NCBI RefSeq assembly: GCF_004348525.1
Contig: NZ_SMKG01000001.1
Span: 124,001-188,000, forward strand
DNA length: 64,000 nucleotides
Reading direction: 5' to 3'
DNA from: Micromonospora sp. 15K316
Lineage (GTDB): Bacteria; Actinomycetota; Actinomycetes; Mycobacteriales; Micromonosporaceae
Notes under the pieces: generated by a model
The model's database searches: none
What the model was told of the DNA's origin: nothing
The model's input: only the letters and a program-made list of their open reading frames with translations
Shown: in pieces, positions 11,034 through 19,525 of the stretch
How the letters are laid out: each line of letters starts with the position of its first letter
Position numbering within the stretch: position 1 is the first letter of the stretch
Program-made: the position numbers and the translations under genes

Positions 11034-11071
11034 TCCGTCGGGCCCGGCGCGATGCAGCCGGACCCGACGGA
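11034..11071 (-). terminator. Intercistronic stem-loop after chvE
   Basis: Fifteen-base arms (TCCGTCGGGCCCGGC and GCCGGACCCGACGGA) pair with one mismatch that can form G-U, around an 8-nt loop. It begins 4 nt past the chvE stop and lies upstream of mmsA. This position suits a partial terminator or mRNA-stabilising element that raises binding-protein levels over the ATPase and permease. Confidence 0.6.
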
Positions 11072-11075
11072 GGTG

Positions 11076-12218
11076 TCAGCCCTTGGCCTGGCCGCTGGCG
11101 ACCTCTTCGGCCGTCCAGTAGCCGGAGTCGACGAGGACGGGCTTGATGTCGTCCTTGTAGACGGTCTGGACCGGAAGGAGGTTCGACGGGACGACCTTGA
11201 CGCCGTTGTCGTACGTCTTGGTGTCGTTCGCCTGCGGCTCCTTCTCCTGCAGGAAGGCCTCGGCCGCGACGACGGCCTGCTCGGCCAGCAGACGGGTGTC
11301 CTTGAAGATGGTCGAGTTCTGGACGCCGTCGTTGATGAGCTTGACCGATGCGATCTCCGCGTCCTGGCCGGTCACCACGGGCATCTTGACGCCCGAGCCG
11401 CCGTAGCCGGCGTTCTGCAGGGCGGTGATGATGCCCCGGGACAGGCCGTCGTAGGGCGACAGCACGCCCTGGACCCGGGTGCCGTCGTTGTAGCTCGACG
11501 TGAGCAGGTCCTCCATGCGCTTCTGCGCGGTCTCCTGCTGCCAGCGGAGGATCGCCACCTGCTCGATGGCGGTCTGACCCGACTTGACCCGAAGCGACTT
11601 GTCGTCGATGAACGGCTTGAGCGTGTCCATGGCGCCGTCGAAGAAGAAGTGCGCGTTGTTGTCGTCGAGCGAGCCGGCGAAGAGCTCGACGTTGAACGGC
11701 CCCTTCGCGGTGCCCTTCGAGCCGTCCTTGTTCTGCAGGCCGAGGCCGACGAGCAGCGCGGTGGCCTGCGCGACGCCGACCTTGTAGTTGTCGAAGCTGA
11801 CGTAGAAGTTCACGTTCGGGCTGTCGCGGATCAGCCGGTCGTAGGCGATGACCGGGATCTTCGCGTCCGCCGCCGCCTGCAACTGGCTACTGAGAGCGGT
11901 GCCGTCGATCGCCGCGATGACCAGGACGTCAGCGCCCTGGGTGATCATCTGGTCGACCTGCTGCGACTGGGTCGGGATGTCGTCTCCCGCGTACTGGAGA
12001 TCGACCTTGTAGCCCTTGGCCTCCAGCTTCTCCTTGACCGAGTTGCCGTCGGCGATCCACCGCTCCGACGTCTGGGTCGGCATGGCGACGCCGATGGTCA
12101 GGTCGGCCGGCTTGTCGCCGCTGGTGTCGCCGCCACCTCCGGCTCCTTCGCCGCCGCAGGCCGTGAGGCCCAACGCCAACACCGTCGCACCGAGAACGGC
12201 TAGAAATCGTTTACTCAC
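11076..12218 (-). CDS. chvE: Monosaccharide-binding lipoprotein
   Basis: A 380-residue periplasmic-binding-type lipoprotein: signal [17 protein letters not shown] with lipobox LTAC (Cys21), a Gly/Asp linker, then the type 1 binding fold starting [16 protein letters not shown]. The conserved sugar-binding motifs [20 protein letters not shown] and [15 protein letters not shown] are typical of ChvE/XylF/GguE proteins. It would capture an aldose outside the membrane for MmsA-MmsB. The start is GTG 12218 with a GGAGAGGAG-like site upstream. A -35/-10 promoter overlapped by a LacI-type operator lies 53-79 nt before the start, implying repression lifted by sugar. No LacI-family gene is in the window. 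Confidence 0.92.
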   Translation of the reverse strand: MSKRFLAVLGATVLALGLTACGGEGAGGGGDTSGDKPADLTIGVAMPTQTSERWIADGNSVKEKLEAKGYKVDLQYAGDDIPTQSQQVDQMITQGADVLVIAAIDGTALSSQLQAAADAKIPVIAYDRLIRDSPNVNFYVSFDNYKVGVAQATALLVGLGLQNKDGSKGTAKGPFNVELFAGSLDDNNAHFFFDGAMDTLKPFIDDKSLRVKSGQTAIEQVAILRWQQETAQKRMEDLLTSSYNDGTRVQGVLSPYDGLSRGIITALQNAGYGGSGVKMPVVTGQDAEIASVKLINDGVQNSTIFKDTRLLAEQAVVAAEAFLQEKEPQANDTKTYDNGVKVVPSNLLPVQTVYKDDIKPVLVDSGYWTAEEVASGQAKG

Positions 12219-12270
12219 AAGCTGTCTCTCCTCTCCGGACTCGCCGGAAACGCGGGTGACACTGCCGTAG

Positions 12271-12297
12271 TGTTAGCGCTCACAAAGAGGGCGTCAA
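12271..12297 (-). promoter_or_regulatory. chvE promoter with overlapping LacI-type operator
   Basis: On the minus strand TTGACG (12292-12297) forms a -35, and TGTGAGCGCTAACA (12271-12284, 12 of 14 palindromic positions) covers the spacer and the expected -10 (TAACAC/AACACT). The central GCGC and flanking arms are typical of LacI/GalR-family operators of sugar transporters. Confidence 0.7.
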
Positions 12298-12400
12298 CAC
12301 TTGTTCTCGAAATACACCCGTCACGGTCTCGTAACGGTGGCGACCATCGAGCGTCGGCGTTGGCGGAGAGCGGTGCGCAGTCACGGCCGCGTCACCCAGC

Positions 12401-12434
12401 GTCCGCGATCGGTGGTGAACCACCGATCGCGGAC
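12401..12434 (-). terminator. Terminator of the hydroxyproline operon
   Basis: A perfect 14-bp stem (GTCCGCGATCGGTG / CACCGATCGCGGAC) with a 6-nt GTGAAC loop starts 12 nt after the last stop (12446) of the operon. No T-tract follows. Confidence 0.75.
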
Positions 12435-12445
12435 GAGGAGAGCGG

Positions 12446-13972
12446 TCAGGTCGTCGGGACGCCGTCGACCAGGCGGGGCAGGCGCAGCGGGTTGGCCTCC
12501 CGCAGCTCCGGCGGGAGCAGCGGGTCCGGAACGTTCTGGTAGCAGACCGGGCGCAGCCACCGCTCGATCGCGGTGCTCCCCACCGAGGTCGAGCCACTCG
12601 TAGCGGCCGGGTACGGTCCGCCGTGCTGCATGGCGGGAGCGACAGTCACCCCGGTCGGCCACCCGTCCACCACGACACGTCCCGCGATCTCACCCAGCGC
12701 CGCGACGAGGTCCGCCGCCGCCTCGTCACGCTCGTCGACGCCGAGCTGCACAGTGGCCGTGAGGTTGCCCGGCAGGGCGTCGAGCAGCGCGTCCCGCTCG
12801 GCCGTCGAGCCGTAGCGCACCAGCACGGTGACCGGACCGAAGCACTCCTCCAGCAGCTGCTCGTACGGCCCGCCCTCGGCCAGCAGTGCCGCCCCGACGG
12901 AGAGCACACCGGGACGTACGGCCAACGGCGTGTCGCCGTCGCCGGCCTCGCCCGCCGCGAGCGGTTCCGCCACCCCCGGCAGCGCCGCGCGGGCGCGGAC
13001 CCCGGCGAGGAACGCCTCCCGCATCCGCGGATCGAGCAACGGACCGGACGGAACCGTCGCCGACGCCGTCGCCCGGGCGACGGCGTCGCCCGCCGCACCC
13101 TCCGGGAGCAGCACGAGGCCGGGCTTGACGCAGAACTGGCCCATTCCCAGGGTGTACGAGGCGGCGAGTCCCGCCCCGATCTCCTCCGCCCGGGTCTCGG
13201 CCGCCCGCTCGGTCACCACCACCGGGTTGAGACTGCCCAGCTCGCCGTGGAACGGGATCGGCCGGGGACGGGCCGACGCGATGTCGAAGAGCGCGCGGCC
13301 GCCACGGACCGAGCCGGTGAATCCCACCGCCGCGGTCAACGGGTGTCGGACGAGCTCCGGGCCCGCGTCGAAGCCGTGGACCAGGCCGACGACGTCCTCG
13401 GGCAGCCCGGCCTCGGCCGCCGCCGCCCGGAGGATCCGGGCACACAGGACGGAGGTGGCGGGATGGTCCGGGTGGGCCTTCACCACCACCGGGCAGCCGG
13501 CGGCCAGGGCGCTGGCGGTGTCACCGCCCGGCACGCTGAAGGCCAGCGGGAAGTTGCTCGCCGCGAAGACCGCGACCACCCCGAGCGGCACCTTGTAGCG
13601 CCGCAGATCGGGGCGGGGTGCGGGCGCCGCCGCCGGGTCGGCGTGGTCGATGATCACATCCAGGTACGTGCCGGCGTCGACCACGTCGGCGAACGCGCGC
13701 AGCTGGTAGCAGGTGCGGGCCAGCTCGCCGGTGAGCCGCACCCGGCCGAGCGCCGACTCCGCCTCCGCGGTCGCGACGATCTCCTCGCCGCTCTTCTCCA
13801 GCAGCGCGGCGGCGGTGCGAAGAAGGTCCGCACGCCGGACCGGGTCCCGCAGCGCGGCTCCGGCGGCTGCTGCGGCGCGTACCGCCCGGTCCACCTCCTG
13901 CGGCGTCGACTCGGTCGCGACGCGTTCCCGCGGCCGGCCGGTACGCGGGTCGCGGCTCAGCACGTCAGTCAC
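12446..13972 (-). CDS. 2,5-dioxovalerate (KGSA) dehydrogenase
   Basis: A 508-residue aldehyde dehydrogenase. The catalytic Cys lies in LGMGQFCVKPGL, the general-base Glu in PFHGELGSLNP, and the NADP-binding turn in GFTGSVRGGRALF; the FCVKPG form is that of alpha-ketoglutarate semialdehyde dehydrogenases (AraE/LhpG type) rather than general ALDHs. It would oxidise 2,5-dioxopentanoate to 2-oxoglutarate, the last step of hydroxyproline breakdown. It is the final gene of the operon. Two starts compete: ATG 13990 and GTG 13972. GTG is chosen because AAGGAGG sits 8 nt upstream; it overlaps the previous gene by 8 nt. The nearby sugar importer could also feed this enzyme through pentose oxidation. 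Confidence 0.88.
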   Translation of the reverse strand: MTDVLSRDPRTGRPRERVATESTPQEVDRAVRAAAAAGAALRDPVRRADLLRTAAALLEKSGEEIVATAEAESALGRVRLTGELARTCYQLRAFADVVDAGTYLDVIIDHADPAAAPAPRPDLRRYKVPLGVVAVFAASNFPLAFSVPGGDTASALAAGCPVVVKAHPDHPATSVLCARILRAAAAEAGLPEDVVGLVHGFDAGPELVRHPLTAAVGFTGSVRGGRALFDIASARPRPIPFHGELGSLNPVVVTERAAETRAEEIGAGLAASYTLGMGQFCVKPGLVLLPEGAAGDAVARATASATVPSGPLLDPRMREAFLAGVRARAALPGVAEPLAAGEAGDGDTPLAVRPGVLSVGAALLAEGGPYEQLLEECFGPVTVLVRYGSTAERDALLDALPGNLTATVQLGVDERDEAAADLVAALGEIAGRVVVDGWPTGVTVAPAMQHGGPYPAATSGSTSVGSTAIERWLRPVCYQNVPDPLLPPELREANPLRLPRLVDGVPTT

Positions 13973-15458
13973 CGTTTCGTCCTCCTTCATCCATCGCCTC
14001 GAGCGGTGTGGTCTCCTCGGCCAGTGCGGCGAGCTCGCCCAGGGGCACCGGCACGGCGAGGCTGCGGCCGGCCAGCGGACGCAGGTCGTCCACGCCGGTC
14101 TCACGTCCGCCCAGCCAGGCGGCGATGCCCGCGGTGGCGAGGCCGCACACCCGTCCCTGGCACCAGCCCATCCCCGGTCGCGCCAGCAGCTTCAGCGTGC
14201 GCGCGTCCTCCGCGCCGAGCTCGTGGTGGGCCCGGCGCAGGTCGGCGTAGGGGACCTCCTCGCAGCGGCAGACGAGCGTCGTCTCCGTCAGCCACTCGGG
14301 CCAGGCGCGGGGCAACGGGTAGGTCCGGTGCATGGCCGTGGCGAAGCGGCGGGCCCGCCGGACGGCACCGCGCAGGCGCCTGACCCGGGTCGGGTCGGCC
14401 GGCAGGCCCCGGTCGCCGGCGAGCGCGAGCGCGCTGAGGCGTCCCTCCGTCACGGCCAGCGTCGCACCGCCGACACCGGTGGCCTCACCGGCGACGTAGA
14501 GCCCGTCGACGCTGCTGCGCTGGAGCTCGTCGACGGTCACCACGAGCGAACCGTCGGTGTCCTTCGCCGTCTCGGCGCCGAGCATGAGGGGCAGTTCGAG
14601 CGAGGGCGTGAAGCCCCAGCCGAACGCCACGAAGTCGACGGTGATCTCCTCGTCCGGTCCGGTCGGGCGGCCGTCGCCGTCCACCCGGGCGACGCGGACC
14701 GCGTCGACCCGGCCGTCCCCGAGCACCTCGCGGATCACGGTCCTCGTCCGGTACGGGATGCGGTGCCGGGCCATCGACGCCGCGTAGCGCAGGGCCTCGA
14801 CGCCCTTGCCCGGGGCGGAGACGGCGCCCGCCGGGGAACGCAACCAACCGACTGTCGCGTTGGCCTCGATCACGGCCGCGACCCTCACCCCCGCCCGCGC
14901 GAGGCCGGTCGCCACGGGCAGCAGGAACGGGCCGGTGCCGGCGACGACCGCCCGCCGTCCCGCCGAGGTGCGGTGTCCCTTGAGCAGAGCCTGCGCGCCG
15001 CCCGCGGTCAACACGCCGGGCAGGTCCCAACCGGGCACGGGCAGCTGCCGGTCGTACCCGCCCGGGCAGAGGATCAGCGCGTGCGCGGTGAGCGTCTCCC
15101 CGGAGGCTCCGCCGGCAGCGGTCGACGTGGACGTGGTGGCGGTGACCCGGAGGGTGAAGGCGGCCTCGGAGTCGCGGGTGATGAGCCAGACCTGGTGTCC
15201 GGGGAGGTACCGGATCCGACCTTCGGCCTGCAGCTCGTCGAGGCGGGTGCGCAGCCGGGTGAAGACCGGCCAGTCGTGGTGGCCGATCCGGTCCTCGGGG
15301 CGGGCGTGGGTCCGGTCGTAGTGTCGCCAGTACTGCCCGCCGGGCTGCCCGGCGGTGTCGATCAGCAGGACGTCGAGTCCCGCCTCGGCGGCTTCGACCG
15401 CGGCGGCGAGTCCGGCCGGGCCGGCGCCCACCACTGCCACGTCAGGCACGTGCGGCAT
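13965..15458 (-). CDS. D-hydroxyproline dehydrogenase, FAD/Fe-S subunit (LhpE/HcnB-like)
   Basis: A 497-residue flavoprotein. Residues 7-25 hold the dinucleotide fold VVGAGPAGLAAA, a second nucleotide fold starts at AVVAGTGPFLLP, and the C-terminal part has a BFD-like [2Fe-2S] motif: CRCEE and, 34 residues later, GWCQGRVCG. This is the layout of HcnB and of the LhpE subunit of the heteromeric cis-4-hydroxy-D-proline dehydrogenase. With the small Fe-S protein at 15442 and the DadA-like oxidase at 15741 it would oxidise D-Hyp to 1-pyrroline-4-hydroxy-2-carboxylate and pass electrons onward. ATG 15458 overlaps the previous gene by 17 nt. Related complexes use octopine or opines; the neighbours favour hydroxyproline. 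Confidence 0.88.
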   Translation of the reverse strand: MPHVPDVAVVGAGPAGLAAAVEAAEAGLDVLLIDTAGQPGGQYWRHYDRTHARPEDRIGHHDWPVFTRLRTRLDELQAEGRIRYLPGHQVWLITRDSEAAFTLRVTATTSTSTAAGGASGETLTAHALILCPGGYDRQLPVPGWDLPGVLTAGGAQALLKGHRTSAGRRAVVAGTGPFLLPVATGLARAGVRVAAVIEANATVGWLRSPAGAVSAPGKGVEALRYAASMARHRIPYRTRTVIREVLGDGRVDAVRVARVDGDGRPTGPDEEITVDFVAFGWGFTPSLELPLMLGAETAKDTDGSLVVTVDELQRSSVDGLYVAGEATGVGGATLAVTEGRLSALALAGDRGLPADPTRVRRLRGAVRRARRFATAMHRTYPLPRAWPEWLTETTLVCRCEEVPYADLRRAHHELGAEDARTLKLLARPGMGWCQGRVCGLATAGIAAWLGGRETGVDDLRPLAGRSLAVPVPLGELAALAEETTPLEAMDEGGRNGD

Positions 15459-15744
15459 CCTCGCCTCCCGTCCGTCCGGCGTCGGCGAGGTCCGCGCCCG
15501 GTTCGGCGTCGCCGAGGCGCATGCCGTCGGCGGCGGCGACGAGGCAGGCCCGCTGGTCGGGGAGCCCGTCGACGGTGATCAGGCAGTCGAAGCAGACGCC
15601 GATCCCGCAGAACAGTCCCCGGGGCCGGCCGCCCCTGCGGGTGGTACGCCAGTCCGTGATTCCGGCGGCGATCAGGGCGGCGGCGACGCTCTGGCCGGGC
15701 TCGGCCGGGATGGTGGCGCCGCGGAAGGTCAGCTGGTGGGTCAT
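15442..15744 (-). CDS. D-hydroxyproline dehydrogenase, small [2Fe-2S] subunit (LhpF/HcnA-like)
   Basis: A 100-residue ferredoxin-like protein. The cysteine pattern GLFCGIGVCFDC ... QRAC is that of HcnA/SoxA-delta-like subunits, which carry a plant-type [2Fe-2S] cluster and transfer electrons within three-subunit amine dehydrogenases. ATG at 15744 overlaps the stop of the preceding DadA-like gene by 4 nt, and its end overlaps the HcnB-like gene, so all three subunits are coupled. The length is normal for the family. Confidence 0.9.
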   Translation of the reverse strand: MTHQLTFRGATIPAEPGQSVAAALIAAGITDWRTTRRGGRPRGLFCGIGVCFDCLITVDGLPDQRACLVAAADGMRLGDAEPGADLADAGRTGGEDAARA

Positions 15745-16898
15745 CGGGTTCCCTCCTCGGCCGGCGGGAAGCGGTCCGGGGCGAACGGGCTGAGGTTCAG
15801 GTCGGTCGGCCGTCCCACGAGGGCCTGGCTGATCAGCTTCCCGGTGCCGGCGGAGAGCCCGATGCCCGCGCCCTCGTGGCCGCAGGCGTGCCAGAGGCCG
15901 GGCGCGCGGGGGTCCGGACCGATGACCGGCAGGTGATCCGGGCAGTACGGGCGGAAGCCGAGGTAGGTGCGGATGGCGCGAACTCCCCGGAGCATCGGGA
16001 AGAGCGCTATCGCCTTCGCCGCGAGCGTGCCGATGGCGGCGACGGAGACGGTCCGGTCGAAGCCGACGCGCTCCCGGGACGCGCCGATGAGGACGGTGCC
16101 GCCGGCGGTGCCCTCGACCACGGGTGAGGTCTGCAGCGCCGCGTCGGAGCTGGCCACGTCACCGACGTACTCGGCGGCGTAGACCTTGTGCCGGATCGTG
16201 CGGGTCGGCATCGGCTGGGTGACGAGGATGAAGCCGCGCCGGGGCAGCACGGGCACCCGCACCCCGGCCAGGTCGGCGATGCCGCCGGCCCAGGTGCCGG
16301 CGGCGTTGAGCACCGCGCCGGCGGCGACGTCACCGGACGAGGTGCGCACGCCGGTCACCCGGTCACCGGCGCGTAGGAAGCCGGTCACCTCGGTTCGGGT
16401 ACGCACCTGCGCGCCGCCGGCCCGGGCGAGCCGCAGTAGGTGAGCCGCGACCAGCATCGGCTGGACCTGTGCGTCCTGCGAGTAGAAGGCGCCCCCGGCG
16501 AGCTGCGGGGCGAGGTGGGGCTCGTAGTCGGGCAGCTCGTCCCGGGCGACGTCGCGGACCTCGATGCCGGCGCGACGCTGCCGCACGGCGAGGGCGCGCA
16601 GCGACGCCACGCCCTGCGCCGAGGACGCGACGACGAGCCCGCCCTTGGACTCGAACTCCCAGAGGTCGCCGTGTTCGGCGAGGTCTTCCCGCCAGACCCG
16701 CTGCGAGTAGCGGGCCAGGTCGAGTTCGGGTCCGGCCTCCTTGTCGGAGACCAGCACGTTGCCCTCGCCGGCGCTCGAGGTGCCGCCGGCGATCGCACCG
16801 CGTTCGACGACGACCACCCGCAGCCCGGCCATCGTCGCGAAGTACGCGCTGGCCGCGCCGACCACACCCGCCCCGACGACCACCAGGTCCACGCTCAC
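15741..16898 (-). CDS. D-hydroxyproline dehydrogenase, catalytic FAD subunit (LhpB/DadA-like)
   Basis: A 385-residue DAO-family flavoprotein with the N-terminal FAD fold VVVGAGVVGAASAYFATMAG and the C-terminal FAD contact HACGHEGAGIGLSAGTGKL. It matches HcnC/DadA/glycine-oxidase-like enzymes and, given its partners, is the catalytic subunit that removes hydride from cis-4-hydroxy-D-proline. The start is GTG 16898, overlapping the GntR stop by 4 nt. Sarcosine, proline or opine oxidation are alternatives for the family, but the epimerase and deaminase genes beside it make D-Hyp the best guess. Confidence 0.88.
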   Translation of the reverse strand: MSVDLVVVGAGVVGAASAYFATMAGLRVVVVERGAIAGGTSSAGEGNVLVSDKEAGPELDLARYSQRVWREDLAEHGDLWEFESKGGLVVASSAQGVASLRALAVRQRRAGIEVRDVARDELPDYEPHLAPQLAGGAFYSQDAQVQPMLVAAHLLRLARAGGAQVRTRTEVTGFLRAGDRVTGVRTSSGDVAAGAVLNAAGTWAGGIADLAGVRVPVLPRRGFILVTQPMPTRTIRHKVYAAEYVGDVASSDAALQTSPVVEGTAGGTVLIGASRERVGFDRTVSVAAIGTLAAKAIALFPMLRGVRAIRTYLGFRPYCPDHLPVIGPDPRAPGLWHACGHEGAGIGLSAGTGKLISQALVGRPTDLNLSPFAPDRFPPAEEGTR

Positions 16899-17578
16899 GG
16901 CGCGTCCTCGACGCCGCCGGCCCAGAGGCCTCGTACGTGGCCGATGTGGCGGTGCATGAGCAGTTCGGCGCCGGCCGGGTCACGGGCTTCGACGAGGTCC
17001 AGCAGCTCGTGGTGTTCGGCGGCGGAGCGGCCCAGCCGTCCGCTCTCGAGCAGCGGGGTCAGACCGAGCAGCCGGGTCCGGGACCGCAGGTCGGAGACGA
17101 CGTCGACCAGGAAGCGGTTCCCGCTGTAGCCGAGCAGGGTCAGGTGGAAGACGTGGTCGGCCTCGATGTAGCCGACCAGGTCGCCGCACTCCACCGCGTC
17201 GACGATCGCCTGCGCGAGGGCCCGCAGCTGCGGGAAGTCCGCCGCGGGGACGACGGGAACGACGTCGCGCACGGTCGGCGGCTCGATGAGCCTCCGGACG
17301 GCGGCGAGATCGTCGAGGTCCTGCTCGGACATCTCGGTGATCCGGAACCCCTTGTTGGCGTGCGTGACGACCAGGCCCGCCTTCACCAGGTCGAGCATGG
17401 CCTCCCGCACCGGGGTGGGCGAGACGCCGAGCTGCGCGCCCAGTGCCGGGGCCGAGTAGACGACGCCGGGCTCCAGCTTGCCGGAGATGATCGCCGCGCG
17501 GAGGGCCTTCCCGATCCGGTCGCGGAGGTTCTCCCTGGGGCCGATGTCGGGCAGGTCCGGCACGGGCGTCGGGCTCAC
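16895..17578 (-). CDS. GntR/FCD-family transcriptional regulator
   Basis: A 227-residue regulator: an N-terminal winged helix (NLRDRIGKALRAAIISGKL and LGVSPTPVREAMLDLVKAGL, about 20-80) and a C-terminal all-helical FCD ligand domain with metal-binding His candidates in DHVFHLTL, EHHELL and MHRHIGHV. FCD regulators bind carboxylates or amino acids, so control of the surrounding hydroxyproline operon is likely. The GTG start at 17578 shares GTGA with the epimerase stop; an upstream ATG-like start would overlap the epimerase by more than 60 nt. Being inside the operon it is probably autoregulated. Confidence 0.9.
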   Translation of the reverse strand: MSPTPVPDLPDIGPRENLRDRIGKALRAAIISGKLEPGVVYSAPALGAQLGVSPTPVREAMLDLVKAGLVVTHANKGFRITEMSEQDLDDLAAVRRLIEPPTVRDVVPVVPAADFPQLRALAQAIVDAVECGDLVGYIEADHVFHLTLLGYSGNRFLVDVVSDLRSRTRLLGLTPLLESGRLGRSAAEHHELLDLVEARDPAGAELLMHRHIGHVRGLWAGGVEDAP

Positions 17579-18576
17579 AGCAGGAACCCCGCCGGGAACG
17601 GGTCGGTGGGGTCGAGGTGCAGCTGCGACGTCGCGGTGATCCACGCCCGGCCGGTGATCGAGGGCAGCACCGCGGGGAGCGACCCGACAGTGGTGTCGCC
17701 GAGCAGCCGCCCGGTGAACCGGGTGCCGATGAACGACTCGTTGACGAAGTCGTCACCGACGGCCAGCTCTCCCCGGGCGTGCAGCTGCGCCATCCGGGCG
17801 CTGGTGCCGGTGCCGCAGGGCGACCTGTCGAACCAGCCGGGGTGGATGGCCATGGCGTGCCGCGACAGCCTCGCGGTCGAGCCGGGAGCCTTCAGGTAGA
17901 CGTGGTGGCAGCCGTTGATGTCGTCGCGCTCGGGGTGGACCGGCCGGTCGTGCTCGTTGACCGCCTCCATGATCGCCAGACCGGCGGCGAGCAGGTCGTC
18001 GCCGCGTGAGCGCTCGAACGGCAGGCCCAGCTCCGCCAGGTCGACGATGGCGTAGAAGTTCCCGCCGAAGGCCATGTCGTACTCGACCGTGCCGAAGCCC
18101 GGGACCTCGACCTTGCGGTCCAGCGCGTAGGCGAACGACGGGACGTTCTGGATGGTGACCGACTCCGCCGCGCCGTTGCGTACCGCCACGGACGCGACGA
18201 CCAGCCCGGCCGGCGTGTCGAGCCGGATCGTGGTCACCGGCTCGACGACGGGCACCATCCCGGTCTCGACGAGGACTGTCGCCACGCCGATCGTGCCGTG
18301 CCCGCACATCGGCAGCAGGCCGGAGACCTCGATGAAGAGCACACCGTAGTCGGCGTCGGGGCGGGTCGGCGGCTGCAGGATCGCACCGCTCATCGCGGCG
18401 TGGCCACGGGGCTCGTACATCAGCAACGTACGGATGTCGTCGCTGTTCTCCATGAACCACAGCCGCCGCTCGGCCATCGTCGCGCCCGGGATGGTGCCCA
18501 TGCCACCGACGACGACCCGGGTGGGCATGCCCTCGGTGTGCGAGTCGACGGCGTGGAAGGTACGGCGGGACCTCAC
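17575..18576 (-). CDS. lhpA: 4-hydroxyproline 2-epimerase
   Basis: A 333-residue proline-racemase-family enzyme. The two catalytic cysteines are visible: Cys91 in LPMCGHGTIG and Cys254 in DRSPCGTGTSA, so it is an epimerase/racemase and not a Cys-to-Thr/Ser 3-hydroxyproline dehydratase. The DSHTEG N-terminal motif is also present. It converts trans-4-hydroxy-L-proline to cis-4-hydroxy-D-proline, the substrate of the dehydrogenase encoded downstream. The GTG start at 18576 overlaps the deaminase stop by 4 nt. The 4-hydroxyproline role is inferred from the family pattern plus complete pathway context. Confidence 0.9.
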   Translation of the reverse strand: MRSRRTFHAVDSHTEGMPTRVVVGGMGTIPGATMAERRLWFMENSDDIRTLLMYEPRGHAAMSGAILQPPTRPDADYGVLFIEVSGLLPMCGHGTIGVATVLVETGMVPVVEPVTTIRLDTPAGLVVASVAVRNGAAESVTIQNVPSFAYALDRKVEVPGFGTVEYDMAFGGNFYAIVDLAELGLPFERSRGDDLLAAGLAIMEAVNEHDRPVHPERDDINGCHHVYLKAPGSTARLSRHAMAIHPGWFDRSPCGTGTSARMAQLHARGELAVGDDFVNESFIGTRFTGRLLGDTTVGSLPAVLPSITGRAWITATSQLHLDPTDPFPAGFLL

Positions 18577-19478
18577 TTGTAGCCCTTGCCGAGAACGGCC
18601 TCGGTGTCGGCGGTGATCCGGGCGGCCACCTCGGCCGGCAGCGCCAGGCGCGGCGGCCGGCAGGCGCCGCCCTTGCGGCCGGCGATGTCCATCGACAGCT
18701 TGATCGACTGGACGAACTCGGTCTTCGAGTCCCAGCGCAGCAGCGGATGCAGGTCCCGGTAGATGGGCAGCGCCTTGGCGATGTCGGCGGCGTCGCCCGA
18801 GGTGACCAGCCGGTAGAGCTCCACGGTGCTCTCCGGGATGGCGTTCGGGTAGCCGGCGATCCAGCCGACGGCACCGGCGACGCCCAGTTCGAGCAGCACG
18901 TCGTCCGCGCCGACCAGCAGATCCAGGCCGGGCGCGAGCTCGGCGATCTCGTACGCCCGGCGGACGTCGCCGGTGAACTCCTTCACCCCGACGATCAGGC
19001 CCTCGTGGAACAGCTCGGCGAGCAGCGCGGGGGTCAGGTCCACCTTGGTGTCGATCGGGTTGTTGTAGGCGACGACCGGCAGCCCGGCGCGGGCCACCTC
19101 CCGGTAGTGCTCGACGACCGCCTGGTGGTCGGCGCGGTACGCGTTCGGAGGCAGCAGCAGTACGGAGGTGGCGCCGGCCGCGGCGGCCTGCTCGGCCCAG
19201 CGGCGGGCCTCGAGCGCGCCGTACGCGGCGACGCCGGGCATGACGCCGAATCCGGCGGGGGCGGCCTGGACGGCCGTCTCGACGACCCGTTCCCGCTCCT
19301 GCGGGGTCAGCGTCTGGTACTCGCCGAGCGATCCGTTGGGGGTCACGCCGTCGCAGCCGCCGTCGGCGAGGAAGCGGACGTGTTCGGCGTAGGCGTCGTA
19401 GTCGACGGAGAGGTCGTCGTGCAGGGGCAGCGCCGTCGCGACGTGTACGCCGCGCCACGGCTTGGCAGGGGTGGTCAT
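18573..19478 (-). CDS. lhpC: 1-pyrroline-4-hydroxy-2-carboxylate deaminase
   Basis: A 301-residue dihydrodipicolinate-synthase/N-acetylneuraminate-lyase-family barrel. The Schiff-base Lys is in LIVGVKEFTGD and the catalytic Tyr in PVVAYNNPI; GVTPNGSLGEY replaces the usual GTTGE motif. In hydroxyproline clusters this family member removes ammonia and ring-opens the pyrroline to 2-oxoglutarate semialdehyde. The context (epimerase, dehydrogenase, KGSA dehydrogenase) identifies the step. ATG 19478 has GAGGAG 7 nt upstream; the frame continues upstream but without homology. Confidence 0.88.
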   Translation of the reverse strand: MTTPAKPWRGVHVATALPLHDDLSVDYDAYAEHVRFLADGGCDGVTPNGSLGEYQTLTPQERERVVETAVQAAPAGFGVMPGVAAYGALEARRWAEQAAAAGATSVLLLPPNAYRADHQAVVEHYREVARAGLPVVAYNNPIDTKVDLTPALLAELFHEGLIVGVKEFTGDVRRAYEIAELAPGLDLLVGADDVLLELGVAGAVGWIAGYPNAIPESTVELYRLVTSGDAADIAKALPIYRDLHPLLRWDSKTEFVQSIKLSMDIAGRKGGACRPPRLALPAEVAARITADTEAVLGKGYK

Positions 19479-19525
19479 GGTGTTTCTCCTCGGCGTCGTA
19501 GGGGGAACGCGTGGTGGTCGGGGTG

